DNA of 64,000 nt from Paraburkholderia sp. LEh10 (GTDB lineage Bacteria > Pseudomonadota > Gammaproteobacteria > Burkholderiales > Burkholderiaceae): contig NZ_JAGIPX010000029.1 of the NCBI RefSeq assembly GCF_017814945.1, forward strand, positions 41,692 to 105,691. The letters run 5' to 3'. This document shows, piece by piece, positions 20,050 through 28,897 of this stretch (position 1 is the first letter of the stretch; each line of letters begins with the position of its first letter). Both the position numbers and the translations under genes were made by a program. Below the pieces are notes generated by a model. The model worked only from the letters and a program-made list of their open reading frames with translations, was not told the origin of the DNA and searched no databases.

Positions 20050-20364
20050 CCTAGCAGGAAGGAAGATGATCCAGGTTCCTCTACCTCATAATGTGCCAGC
20101 GGCACGTTCGTTTTACCGACCATCACTGATATTGATTCTCTCGATGGCTTGAAGCGTGAGATGTGTGGAACGATTCTCCAAGTGTTCCGATGCGAGCGAA
20201 CCGAGTTCGACGCGGTGATGCAGTCGATAAACGCGACAGGCTACGGTCTAGCGCTCGGTGTGGGCACCCGCATTGACGAGACCATTGGCTTCGTCGTCGA
20301 CAACGCTAACGTTAGAGACGTGTATGCCAGTAGAAACATAGTTGGCGCGGTTCTTCTCAACTAA
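20050..20364 (+). pseudogene. putA: PutA C-terminal (P5C dehydrogenase) fragment
   Basis: QVPLPHN in one frame, then GTFVLPTITDIDSLDGLKRE and INATGYGLALGVGTRIDET in another, are successive pieces of the aldehyde dehydrogenase domain of the bifunctional proline catabolic enzyme PutA (normally over 1,200 residues). Only about 100 residues remain, with a frameshift near 20098 and both ends missing. The right end stops at VDNANVRDVYASRNIVGAVLLN. It is a leftover carried or truncated by rearrangement next to the IS1182 copy, not a functional gene. Confidence 0.7.
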
Positions 20365-20505
20365 ACCTGGACGTGAACGTATGACCGTAGTGACCCAAGA
20401 ATGGACGGAGAAGACAGCGGCTGTCGAACGGCAGATTCGGGTCGAGCTTGTGTGAAAGCACACTGATCACCTAATCTGGATTAACTCATTCAGCATGGGT
20501 GACGG

Positions 20506-21546
20506 ATGAAGCGATTCATAGAAGGTGAAGATCGCAAGCAGGTGACACTGCTTCCGGAGTGCCTGGATGACTTCGTCGCAGAGGACAACCCGGTCAGGAT
20601 TATCGAGGCGTTTGTTGAAGAGCTTGACTTTGCATCACTAGGCTTCGATGGCGCGATGCCGTCGACTTCCGGTCGACCGTCCTATCATCCGGGCGTGCTG
20701 CTGAAGATCTATATCTATGGTTACCTGAACCGGGTCCAGTCAAGCCGCCGTCTGGAACGTGAGTGCCAGCGCAACGTTGAATTGATGTGGCTTACGGGAC
20801 GTTGGACGCCGGATTTCAAGACCATAGCTGACTTCCGTCGTGACAACGGCACTGGCATTCGTAACGTGTGTCGCCGTTTCGTGATGCTGTTCCGTGATCT
20901 GAAACTGTTCTCGCAAGCACTGGTCGCCATTGACGGCAGCAAGTTCAAGGCGGTCAATACACGCGATCGCAACTTCACCGAAGGTAAGGTTGATAAGCGC
21001 CAGAAGCAGATCGAGGAGAGTATCCAGCGGTATCTGAATGCGCTGGAGACCGCAGATCGTACGCAACCCGCAGACCTGGAAGCAAAGACGACCCGGCTGA
21101 AGGACAAGATCGAGCGCCTGCGCGAACAGACGCGGGACGACGAATACCAATGCCCAGCTGGAGAACGGGCAATTTACACCAGCGAAGAACACGGATTGCA
21201 GCTACACCGTTACCGGAGCAGCGCCTGTTCGCAATGCGCGATGAAGCCAAAGTGCACTCCGAGCAACCAGCGACGGATAAGTCGATGGGAGCATGAACCG
21301 GTGCTGGAGGCAGTTCAACGTCGGCTGGACAAGACACCTGATGCGATGACAGCGCGCAGACGAACCGTCGAACATGTCTTCGGAACGTTCAGGCATTGGA
21401 TGGGCTACACACACTTCCTGATGCGCAGGTTACCCAACGTAGGTACCGAGATGAGTTTGAACGTACTCGCATACAACCTTGCACGGGTGCTAAGAATCCT
21501 CGGCTTCAAGAAGACGATGGAGGCAATGCGACAGGTGGGTGTGTGA
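20506..21546 (+). mobile_element. IS1182-family transposase with internal deletion
   Basis: A 346-residue ORF. The N-terminus (MKRFIEGEDRKQVTLLPECL, then SGRPSYHPGVLLKIYIYGYLN, then GRWTPDFKTIADFRRDN, AIDGSKFKAVN) and the C-terminus (ISRWEHEPVLEAVQRRLD, RRRTVEHVFGTFRHWMG) are those of the IS1182 family. The family is usually ~450-480 residues. Here residues after RLKDKIERLREQT jump directly to DDEYQCPAGERAIY, so roughly 110-120 residues containing the middle catalytic region (GTGMVGYNVQTAVD type) are missing in frame. The product should be inactive. Terminal inverted repeats were not identified with confidence. Confidence 0.75.
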
Positions 21547-21781
21547 GCACCCCGTAGGTCCTGAAAAAAGCCCTTGAACTCGCCCAGAAGACATCGCAGA
21601 GGCTCACTTAGTCGCCGACGCCGTGATAACCGCAAAGGCAGCCACACGCGCGGCTGAGGCAAGGTCATGCATCGCATTGGAATTCCCTCAGGTTTCCACA
21701 CAGCCTGGGTCGCGTGCTGCCGGTCGCCGACTTGCGAGCTTCAGACGGTGTATGCGGATTGCATGGGACTGCACCCGTTAA
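21547..21781. other. Non-coding stretch between IS remnants
   Basis: No gene is recognised. It probably contains the right end of the IS1182 copy and the outer end of the IS91 element, but no terminal repeats could be fixed. Confidence 0.35.
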
Positions 21782-21855
21782 GGTTTATTCGATGCCTGCC
21801 ATCGGCCGCAGGAATGTGCATGCCGCCGCGCATGTCGGCAGGCGTCGAATAAACC
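21782..21855. repeat. Large palindrome at the end of the IS91-like element
   Basis: The 19-nt arm GGTTTATTCGATGCCTGCC (21782-21800) pairs with 21837-21855 with one mismatch (a G-U pair in RNA), around a ~36-nt GC-rich centre. It lies ~270 bp beyond the 3' end of the IS91 transposase remnant. IS91 elements carry hairpin-forming ends, so this may be an element end (inference). Confidence 0.7.
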
Positions 21856-22127
21856 CGATGGAGGAAACCGGGGAGTGCCCCAGTGCGGCTGGAGGCTGCG
21901 CGGTTATGGCGATTGATCGGCCGGGATGCGCAGTGGTGTCGGGTGCGACGCGGTCAGGCGGGATGCCGGACGGGCGCTGACGCCGTAGCGAAGCGGTTCC
22001 GTCGTGCAATCGCGATGTTGACGCGGACGTGCGGGATGCCTGGCGAAGTGATACGCGCAAACGTCCGCCCGTGGGTCGCGTTGCCGCAGCGCCAACATTG
22101 GACGGGGAGATCGGGGAACCGTGATGC

Positions 22128-22839
22128 TCATGTCTGATCCCGTCGTATTGGCGGTGCGCGGATCGGGGCGCTGCGCGCGAGGATGTCGATGACGATCAGC
22201 GGTGCGCCGCAGTGCCGGCAGATGAAGACGGGCCGGGTTTCGGTGACGTGGTCGTCCGGTGACGGACTGATCTCGGGTGCAACGTGCAGCAGTTCACGCA
22301 CCCTGGCGAGACTGGCGCGGCGCACCGGGTTGGCGAGCAGCCCGTAGTGACGGATGCGATGGAAACCACCGGGCAGCACATGGAGCAGGAAGCGGCGCAT
22401 GAATTCGCCGGCCTCCAGCGTCATGGTCTTGTAGAGGGTGCGTCTCTTCGCGCGGTAATCCTTCCAGCGGAACGTCACACCGCGCTCATCGAAGGCGATC
22501 AGGCGCTGGTTGCAGATGGCGACGCGGTGCGTATAGCGTGAGAGGTACTCGAGCACCGCCTTCGGTCCGGCGAACGGGCGCTTGGCGTAGACCACCCATT
22601 CGCAGGTACGTAGCGGCGCAAGCCACCGGGCAAAGGTGGCCCTGCCGGTGGGCCATTTCGAGCGCTTCGAGGAAGCGCCGGCGGAACAGGCGTGAGAGCA
22701 CGCGCACCGGCAGGAAGAAGCCGGGCCGGCACGCAATCCAGCGCTCGCCGTCAGGCGACAGCCCGCCACCGGGGACGATGCCGTGCACGTGCGGGTGATG
22801 CGTGAGCGCCGAGCCCCAGGTGTGCAGGACGAGCGTGGC
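22128..22839 (-). mobile_element. IS91-family transposase, 5'-truncated and frameshifted
   Basis: On the minus strand the frame from 22839 reads HTWGSALTHHPHVHGIVPGGG and continues SPDGERWIACRPGFFLPVRVL, the conserved HUH-type core of IS91 transposases (Y2 transposase, zinc-ribbon family). After a frameshift near 22630 it continues in the other frame with FARWLAPLRT, CEWVVYAKRPFAGPKAVLEY and ends near FICRHCGAPLIVIDILA. The N-terminal part is missing because homology stops exactly where the duplicated integrase fragment begins (22840). The protein is non-functional. Confidence 0.8.
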
Positions 22840-23053
22840 GGTTCATCGGTGGATTGGGTCAATCGGCCTTGACGACACGGCCTACGATACCCATACGATG
22901 CGCCGGACCAAGGCGTCTTTGATCCATCGTCGCACGAAGAACCTCAGGGCGGTTCAGTTGTTGCTCGGCCACCGGAAACTTGAAAGTACAGTGCGCTACC
23001 TCGGCATCGAGGTAGATGACGCACTTGAAATGGGCGAGCAGACGGAGGTCTAG
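22840..23053 (+). pseudogene. Tyrosine recombinase C-terminal fragment (second copy)
   Basis: The fragment encodes the last ~70 residues of the integrase also seen at 9640-10236: VHRWIGSIGLDDTAY, THTMRRTKASLIHRRTKNLR, LLGHRKLESTVRYLGIEVDD. It is fused directly to the truncated IS91 transposase (opposite strand), with no start codon of its own. It includes the Arg, His/Arg and Tyr catalytic residues, but the protein is far too short to work. Confidence 0.8.
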
Positions 23054-23066
23054 GTCTAGGTTGTCA

Positions 23067-23096
23067 GGCCGGTTAGCGATTGGTCGCTGACCGGCC
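23067..23096 (+). terminator. Hairpin downstream of integrase copy 2
   Basis: The same 13-bp stem (GGCCGGTTAGCGA/TCGCTGACCGGCC) and TTGG loop as at 10244-10273. Confidence 0.5.
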
Positions 23097-23331
23097 ATCA
23101 CCTGTCATTGGATTGACCGAGAGCGCGGTCACTCCAGCGGCTGCTTTGCGGCTTCAGCCGACGCGGCTTGGGCGGCGTGTGTTTCGCGCAGCGCCTACCG
23201 CCCCAATCGCCCAGCGAAGGGATCGGATGCGTCGCGTCCGCCGGCATGGCCCGTGCCGGTTGGACTGAAGTGCCACGACGCGCGATGCTAGCCGGGTTTG
23301 GCTTGCTCACCGAATCACACCTGCTCAGTCT

Positions 23332-23766
23332 CTAGGGTTTGAGATCGCTGGCGACGAGATTGCTGCCGTCCATCTTCATCGGAAACGAGTGATGCTCATG
23401 CACAATGCGCCAACCGGATGCACGTCGAACAAGCACGAAACTGCTGCGGAACCAGGCGTCCACCGAGCCCTGATCTTTTTTGTCGCCTCGCAGGTTCGTC
23501 AGCCCGTGAGCCACGGCCAGGTCGCCGCTCATGTGGATCACGGGGTCAGTGAAGCGACTGGTGATCGGTCCGTCCCAGGTAGCGAGCCAAGCGTCGAGGT
23601 CAGCCGGATCGCGGGCTGCCGCGCCGATCAGGCGCAGCGGCGGCTGGAGGTCAAAGCTGACGATATCCGGGTCGGTCGTCGCTACTACGGCTGCGGCGTC
23701 GCCGCGTGCAAGCGCGTCGTCCCGTTTGGTGAGGAGGTCACGAATGTCAGATTCATCGGTTGTCAT
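23332..23766 (-). CDS. SnoaL-like/NTF2-fold protein (DUF4440 type)
   Basis: A 144-residue cytosolic protein with the NTF2-like alpha+beta pattern: an N-terminal helix (DESDIRDLLTKRDDALARGD), ATTDPDIVSFDLQPP, a central DPVIHMSGDLAVAHGLTN strand pair and the terminal RRASGWRIVHEHHSFPMKMDG. This fold includes ketosteroid isomerase-like and SnoaL-like enzymes as well as non-enzymatic binders, so activity cannot be assigned. RBS-like GGAGAAACC precedes the ATG on the minus strand. It is monocistronic and lies just outside the integrase-repeat segment. Confidence 0.75.
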   Translation of the reverse strand: MTTDESDIRDLLTKRDDALARGDAAAVVATTDPDIVSFDLQPPLRLIGAAARDPADLDAWLATWDGPITSRFTDPVIHMSGDLAVAHGLTNLRGDKKDQGSVDAWFRSSFVLVRRASGWRIVHEHHSFPMKMDGSNLVASDLKP

Positions 23767-24332
23767 GGTTTCTCCTTTCCACTCATGAGGCCGTTGCCGT
23801 ACGGCCGTTGAGTTGTTGTAGGATTCGAAGGCCGAAGTGGGTCGGTCTCAGCGGTTGCATCGAGCCGGATTCGGCTAAGAAGCGTCATTCGCTCTTATCG
23901 TCGCTTAGACACACGCGTCGGTTGCATTCAGGCTGGCCATTCAATTCGCAAGTGTTTCTTGTCGATGCCCAATCAGAAGGCGTGGCAATGCGGACGGCTG
24001 CGAGGACGACGGTGGCTGACAAAGAAGCCAGGCGTCCTGATAAAGCGCCCGGCCCATCCAACACGAGTTCCGACCGTCGGGGATTTCACCGGCCAGAACC
24101 TTCACCATGCTCTGTGCACGTGAGCATCCGCGATGCCTGAACCCGGTGCAGCGTCATAAACCGGATTGGTACAACGATACAACGCAGCGGCCCCAGTTAG
24201 ACCGGATCAGCCCGATGATGGGCGAAACGAAGGTGGCCCCGGGTCGTTGGCGGCACACCGCTGCGCCGCAATGCGACGCACGGTTGCTGCGCGCTAAGTC
24301 TGAGGAGGTCCGTAGTGACGCTCCGGGGCTTC
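23767..24332. other. Intergenic stretch without a recognisable gene
   Basis: It holds the promoter side of the NTF2-like gene and otherwise only frames without coding character. No RNA gene or clear repeat was noticed. Confidence 0.4.
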
Positions 24333-24644
24333 TCACCCGGGCTGAAACTGCTGGCACTCCGTTTCGAACCAATGGTCGACTAGGCGCTGCGCGGCGTGTA
24401 GATCCTCTGGGAACTTTGGGTCGTCGTTCCATGGCGACGGGTTGTAGCCCGCTTTCCTCAGGGCCGAGAGCTCGCTTTGTTGTTGCGCCCTCGTCGGAGG
24501 CGCGTTGCTTCTAAGCGCGGCAAGGTCACGGCACTCTGTTGGGCTCAGATGCGGTCCGCTTTGCGGCACGCCGGCGGCGGCACATCCGATCAGCAGGAGT
24601 GCCAACGCAGCAGGCGTCGAGCAGTTTCTCGGGAAGTTTTCCAT
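24333..24644 (-). CDS. DUF4148-type small secreted or lipoprotein
   Basis: About 103 residues from MENFPRN (ATG 24644, with GGAG ~8 nt upstream; an in-frame ATG at 24674 gives 113). The hydrophobic N-terminal segment AALALLLIGCAAAG ends in a possible lipobox (LIGC), so export and perhaps lipid attachment are likely. The C-terminal half SELSALRKAGYNPS-W-DDPKFPEDLHAAQRLV matches the DUF4148 pattern common in Burkholderiaceae. Function is unknown. It stands alone. Confidence 0.65.
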   Translation of the reverse strand: MENFPRNCSTPAALALLLIGCAAAGVPQSGPHLSPTECRDLAALRSNAPPTRAQQQSELSALRKAGYNPSPWNDDPKFPEDLHAAQRLVDHWFETECQQFQPG

Positions 24645-24960
24645 AGCGCATCTCCACGCGTCCGATTGGCGCAACGCAAGCGGTGCGATGCCGCCGGTCG
24701 CGCGCGACTCCCGCGTTTATTTTGCCTTAGTCCAGTCACCGGAAAGTGGCGCACTGTACAAAGAGAAGAAAGTCAGGCGCCAGCGCTCGAATGACCATCG
24801 CACTTCCGAAAAGAGAAATACGCCCACCGGTTGTCGAGCGTCCGAGAAGGGGGCCATTCTCGGCCGTTCGCCCACAGGCAGCCGGTCAAGCGTGGCGCAC
24901 AGCGCGCGCCATTCGGCGCATCATGTAAGCGAGCGTAGCCATCTGACGAAGGAGGGTGCT

Positions 24961-25665
24961 ATGAAACAGACCGTGACCGGCGTTTTCAAGACCCACGACG
25001 AAGCGCGCCACGCGCAGGAAAGGCTGCTCCAACGCGGATTCGCGGCGGGCGACATCGACCTGCCAGCGCACACTGAGGGCGTGCTGGCCGGCATCGAGCG
25101 TCTCGTGACGAGCTTTTTCTCGACGACGGGCGATGTGCGGCGAACTGCGGAGGCCCCGTCCGGCAACACGCCGCCGCCGGGCGAAGAGGTGCGCATCGGC
25201 GTGCATGTGAGCGACGAGGCGCGCGCCGACCTCGCGTGCGCGACGCTGCGCGAGGAACATGCGGTGCAGGTCACGCTGCGTGGCTCTCCGTGGGCGTGGC
25301 CTGCGACGGACCGCCCAATCGCGCGCGAGCATTCGGCGCTCGATGAACTGGGCCTCTCCGAATTCGCCGAGGTCATGCGCCGCCGCGGCGCGCAGAAACA
25401 GCGCGACGAGCCTGCATGGAAGGCGGCTCCCGATGCGACCACGCGCCCAGCAAGCGAGGCCGAGGCGACCGTGCTCACTTCGGCAAGCGCGCCCGGTGCA
25501 GGTGCGGTGATGGGCGCGCATCATGTGGACGTGCCCGCCGCGCCCGAGGCGACGCACCCGGCCGCGGACGTCGCGCCGCCGATGCCGGACGAGTTCCTCG
25601 AGTACGAAGAGGACACGCCCGAGCATCACAAGGACATGCCGGCGCAATCTCGCGCGCTGCACTGA
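24961..25665 (+). CDS. YflT-like general stress domain protein with a disordered tail
   Basis: A 234-residue protein. The N-terminal ~100 residues (TVTGVFKTHDEARHAQERLLQRGFAAGDIDL ... EEVRIGVHVSDEARADLACATLREEHAVQV) resemble the YflT/general-stress alpha-beta domain that follows a 'variation and hiding' pattern in stress proteins. The rest is low-complexity, rich in Ala, Pro and acidic residues (VDVPAAPEATHPAADVAPP). ATG 24961 has a strong AAGGAGG upstream. The frame is open much further upstream, but that extension has no protein character. It stands alone. Role in stress is inferred from the domain only. Confidence 0.65.
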   Translation: MKQTVTGVFKTHDEARHAQERLLQRGFAAGDIDLPAHTEGVLAGIERLVTSFFSTTGDVRRTAEAPSGNTPPPGEEVRIGVHVSDEARADLACATLREEHAVQVTLRGSPWAWPATDRPIAREHSALDELGLSEFAEVMRRRGAQKQRDEPAWKAAPDATTRPASEAEATVLTSASAPGAGAVMGAHHVDVPAAPEATHPAADVAPPMPDEFLEYEEDTPEHHKDMPAQSRALH

Positions 25666-26584
25666 GTCAAAGCGCACGGCGCCACGGGGGAATCAGGTCG
25701 ATGGCTCATGCCAAACCTTCCCGACTGGCGCACTCTGGAAATGCCAACAGAAAAGCGGCCGCCACGCCTGTGGGAAGAGGCTCGGCCAGCCGGAGCCGTT
25801 CGGCCCTGACAGGTGAATCATCGACGATTTACGTGCGGGCGGTGAGTTTCACTTCCGTGCCATGCCGGCGCGAATGGGACACAATGATCCAACCCACGGG
25901 TGCCTGCACCGCAGGTGTGAAGGTGCGCATCACTCGCCAGCGTATGGTCGGAAGAATCGCCCGACACAGTGGCGCGAACATAGCAGCCGGAGTAACGCCC
26001 GGTCACCCGTGGCATTCGATCCTGCCACCAACGAGAAACGGATCGTCGGCGCACGGAGGCTCCCGAGCAGATTTGCGATAGCTGTTCGCGGCCACTTTCC
26101 GTCATTCGGCGTTGCGGCGCCCAGGAGACTCGATCGGCTGCTGGATATCGGGAACCGGACGTTCAGACCGACGGGGCATCGATGAGGGCCATTGCGACTT
26201 TATACAATTTCCGAAAAGTCTTTGACGACGTGTGCACTCACTTGATGCAATAACGGAAAGTTCGAGGCCAGCCCCATTTGTTGACGAGGCTTCTCGCTTG
26301 CGCACTGTTGCGTATGGGCCAACTCGTCCGTGAGCGTCGGCAAGTGCTTCGAGTCAGGACGCTCTCCTTTGATGGCGTCGCCGCATCGCGCTGGCCGTCC
26401 GTTGGGAACTGGAATTTGCCGCGTAGATCGTACGACGTAATCAGGGACAACGCGGTTCTCGAGGTCCAGTCGTCGCAGGAGGAGGGAGTTCATCGCCTGG
26501 TTCATTCGGTGGATCTAGGGTTGACGGCCGGTCTTTATCGGCTGGGTACGGGGCGATGAGCCAGGCCAGCCGCATAAGTGTGCC
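25666..26584. other. Long stretch without a recognisable gene
   Basis: About 0.9 kb between the stress-type gene and the tandem TetR gene. Frames on both strands (for example 26200-26505 minus and 26278-26559 plus) lack initiation signals and recognisable motifs. It may contain degraded sequence. No RNA gene was recognised. Confidence 0.35.
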
Positions 26585-28015
26585 TTATGTCGGGTCCTTT
26601 GTCGCGAAGTCTCCGTGCGCGATGCGAATCGTCATGGCTCGCATCAGTTCGAACACACGAAACACCTCAGGCGCTTGCTTCTGCGCACCGAACATCAACG
26701 TCGCAGCGCCTTCCATCTGCGCGGCGATCAGTGTTGCCCGTGCGAGGCATTCGCGAGCGGTCGCAGACGCGTCTATCTCGCGCACTAGCCCGACGTAGAT
26801 CGTTCGATAAGTTGAGTAGAGTCGTTTGACCAGCTCACGCGTGATATCCGAATGCTGCGCGAGCGCGAACATTTCGAACGAGAACCGGCATATCTTCGAA
26901 TTCTGGGCTTCCTCGAAAGCATCCTCGACGATTTCACACAGCCGTTCGAGCGCAGGCTTTCCATTTGGCTTACCCATTTCCGCGTAGCGGTCGAGATAGG
27001 ACTTCATCATCGCGTCGATTGTAGAGCGGAGCAGGTCATCACGAGTGGCGAAATAGTTTTGGAGCGCGGACGGCAAAATGCCGAGCTCCTTGGCAACCCG
27101 CACCTGCGTGAAATTCGCGTATCCCTCGGATGCCAGGAGGTTCGCGGCGGTCGAGATGATCTCATTGATTTTCACCTCCCGGCGCTTGCCCTGGATCGTT
27201 GGTCGATAGTAGGCGTCCTGTCGCGTCTTCACATTGCTCAGATTGAACAGTTCCTGCTGAAGAGGGGCGCCAGGACCTGATGTAAGGGTTTGGGCGCGAT
27301 CGCCAGCGTCTTTCCGGTGATGGCTTGAGCGACAAGACGATGCGTTGTGATCCAGGGCCTGCGCGGGCGATTCGATAATCAATTTCACCGAACGCCTGGT
27401 GACGCGGACGAACTCGGCATAGTCCTTGTCGGAGTCTCCGCCGTGACGCGCGAAGATCATCATGCCGGACGCCTGAGCGATAAGGACGGATGCACGTGCC
27501 AGGCACTCTTCAATGGCGAGCGTCGGGTGAATCTCGGACAGCAAGTACGTGAAAAGCCTTCGACACTCCGTGTATGTCTCGTCGACCAGTTCCGTAGCAT
27601 ACGGCTCGTGCCGGGAAAACGCCCACACCTCGAACATGAACCGGGCGAGGTCGGTTTCGTGGATGTCCCGAATGATTTGATCAGCGAGCGCGGAGCAGCG
27701 CTGCGCTGCGCCGACGCCTTGCCGTCCGGCGATCGCTCTGTAGTCTTGGAGTGTCTGCTGCATATGCGCTTGCAGCGCGGCGCCTAGCAAGTCCTCCTTC
27801 GTGCGGAAGTAGTACTGCAGGTTTCCCAACGTGATTCCAACGCGACCCGCGACGCCGCGTGTCGTAAACGCTGCGTATCCATCTTCCTGAAATGTCTGTT
27901 GGGCCGCACGGATGATTTGCGTAATGCGCAGGTCGCGGTTGCGTCCCGCGGACGGTCCCGACCCGGTCCCGGATCCATTCGAGTCATCAAACGTTTCTTT
28001 CGCCTTCCTCTGCAT
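26585..28015 (-). CDS. Tandem TetR regulator: two complete TetR units in one chain
   Basis: A 476-residue protein, twice the usual TetR length. Unit 1 has its helix-turn-helix at ~31-75 (QEDGYAAFTTRGVAGRVGIT, LGNLQYYFRTKEDLL) and a ligand-type C-domain to ~220. A polar linker (~221-270) follows. Unit 2 has its HTH at ~283-328 (LASEGYANFTQVRVAKELGI, PSALQNYFATRDDLL) and its own C-domain to the end. The two C-domains share ECLARA...IAAQ motifs, indicating internal duplication. It would act as a built-in dimer with two non-identical DNA readers. It starts the degradation island on the minus strand; TAGGTCA motifs lie in its promoter region. The reading frame is uninterrupted. Confidence 0.88.
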   Translation of the reverse strand: MQRKAKETFDDSNGSGTGSGPSAGRNRDLRITQIIRAAQQTFQEDGYAAFTTRGVAGRVGITLGNLQYYFRTKEDLLGAALQAHMQQTLQDYRAIAGRQGVGAAQRCSALADQIIRDIHETDLARFMFEVWAFSRHEPYATELVDETYTECRRLFTYLLSEIHPTLAIEECLARASVLIAQASGMMIFARHGGDSDKDYAEFVRVTRRSVKLIIESPAQALDHNASSCRSSHHRKDAGDRAQTLTSGPGAPLQQELFNLSNVKTRQDAYYRPTIQGKRREVKINEIISTAANLLASEGYANFTQVRVAKELGILPSALQNYFATRDDLLRSTIDAMMKSYLDRYAEMGKPNGKPALERLCEIVEDAFEEAQNSKICRFSFEMFALAQHSDITRELVKRLYSTYRTIYVGLVREIDASATARECLARATLIAAQMEGAATLMFGAQKQAPEVFRVFELMRAMTIRIAHGDFATKDPT

Positions 28016-28056
28016 GCTGGCTCCTCAAAAGAGGTTTCCGTTTTTCGTCTCAATTA

Positions 28057-28063
28057 TAGGTCA
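28057..28063 (+). promoter_or_regulatory. TAGGTCA half-site in the tandem TetR promoter
   Basis: TAGGTCA occurs 41 nt upstream of the tandem TetR start codon (which is on the minus strand), in an AT-rich setting (TCAATTA before it). The same heptamer is repeated at 28259, 28281 and 28303 and, inverted, within the 28943-28960 operator. Autoregulation is inferred. Confidence 0.4.
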
Positions 28064-28258
28064 CACCAACGCCAATAGAAAACTTTGTAATGTTGTTGGA
28101 TGAGACGTCCGCCTGCGGCTCTTACATGAACTTAATTGTTCTGGTTCAATGTAAGGTCGAAAGGACGTTGCTTCTCGCCGCTCATTTTGGGGCGGCCCTC
28201 CAGACTGAATCCTCACTTCGCTACTCAGTGTTTTCCCTCGCCATCTCGTTCTTGATTC

Positions 28259-28309
28259 TAGGTCATTCAACAACTATTCTTAGGTCAACAATACGTAATA
28301 TATAGGTCG
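28259..28309 (+). repeat. Three TAGGTC(A/G) motifs spaced exactly 22 bp
   Basis: TAGGTCA at 28259-28265, TAGGTCA at 28281-28287 and TAGGTCG at 28303-28309 are start-to-start 22 bp apart, about two helical turns, so all face the same side of the DNA. They lie in the 350-bp gap between the tandem TetR gene and a small ORF at 28370. This looks like an array of regulator binding sites. Confidence 0.65.
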
Positions 28310-28369
28310 CACATATGCTATTGCATTTACGGTTTGAGATTCTCGGGGACCGAACGGAAGGAGCGGGAA

Positions 28370-28618
28370 ATGAGCAGCGACGTGGTTTCTTTGCGCAGTG
28401 TGATCGATAAATGGCTGGCTCCGAGCGCAACGGCGCCGATCCGCGTGACCCGGCTGCGTTGCGCGTCAAATGGATCGATGCGGTGTGTTCGCGCGGAGCC
28501 GTTTTTATCGCCGGGGTCCCGTGCGATTTTCTTCTTTCGGCACGGCGACGGATCGTGGCGCGTTTTCCCTCCCGACTCGTATCGCCCGACGATGGGCGTC
28601 TCGCCGCGCGCCGCATGA
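28370..28618 (+). CDS. Small hypothetical protein
   Basis: An 82-residue, arginine-rich protein beginning MSSDVVSLRSVIDKWLAPS with a strand-rich C-terminal part (AIFFFRHGDGSWRVFPPDSYRPTMG). AGGAGCGGGAA precedes ATG 28370. I have the impression of a small conserved Burkholderiaceae family but cannot name it. No signal peptide or membrane segment is seen. It lies 60 bp downstream of the TAGGTCA array, so that array may control it. Confidence 0.5.
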   Translation: MSSDVVSLRSVIDKWLAPSATAPIRVTRLRCASNGSMRCVRAEPFLSPGSRAIFFFRHGDGSWRVFPPDSYRPTMGVSPRAA

Positions 28619-28657
28619 GGGCGGTTCGGTTGGTGTTCGATCAGAAGGGGAATTGTG

Positions 28658-28849
28658 ATGGATATCGAAAGGATTGCGAGTGATGCGGGCATGCTGGTCG
28701 TGCTCGATGGCCGGATCGGTCGCGAAGAGTACAAGAGCGTGTATGGATCGCTGCAGGCGCTTCAGCGCTTCGCCGATGGCGTTCAGAAGTTGATTGAAAG
28801 CGAAGCATGCGTGGCCCGCGCCGATCATGCATGTGAGTGTGATGTCTGA
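28658..28849 (+). CDS. Small hypothetical protein
   Basis: A 63-residue protein beginning MDIERIASDAGMLVVLDGRIGRE, mostly helical (LQALQRFADGVQKLIESE), ending in ECDV. A start at GTG 28655 is also possible; GAAGGGGAA lies upstream. It follows the preceding small ORF by 39 nt, so the two may form a small transcription unit. No family is recognised. A terminator-like hairpin follows at 28898. Confidence 0.45.
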   Translation: MDIERIASDAGMLVVLDGRIGREEYKSVYGSLQALQRFADGVQKLIESEACVARADHACECDV

Positions 28850-28897
28850 CGGTCGGCGAGCGCGAACGAAACCGTTTTCCGTGAGTGAGCGATAGAG

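Larger units (their letters stand above)
22840..23097. repeat. Direct repeat copy 2: integrase 3' end plus hairpin
   Basis: The partner of 10023-10274 in the same orientation. It differs by about a dozen substitutions and by a 6-bp tandem duplication (CTAGGT) just after the stop codon. Confidence 0.85.

Noticed and set aside
24505..24960. Upstream extension of the YflT-like ORF
   Set aside because: It overlaps the DUF4148 gene and has an unlikely composition; a strong ribosome site selects ATG 24961.
28259..28309. CRISPR-like array from the 22-bp periodic TAGGTCA motif
   Set aside because: The repeated unit is only seven bases and the spacers are short and AT-rich; no cas genes are present. 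Regulatory sites are the better reading.
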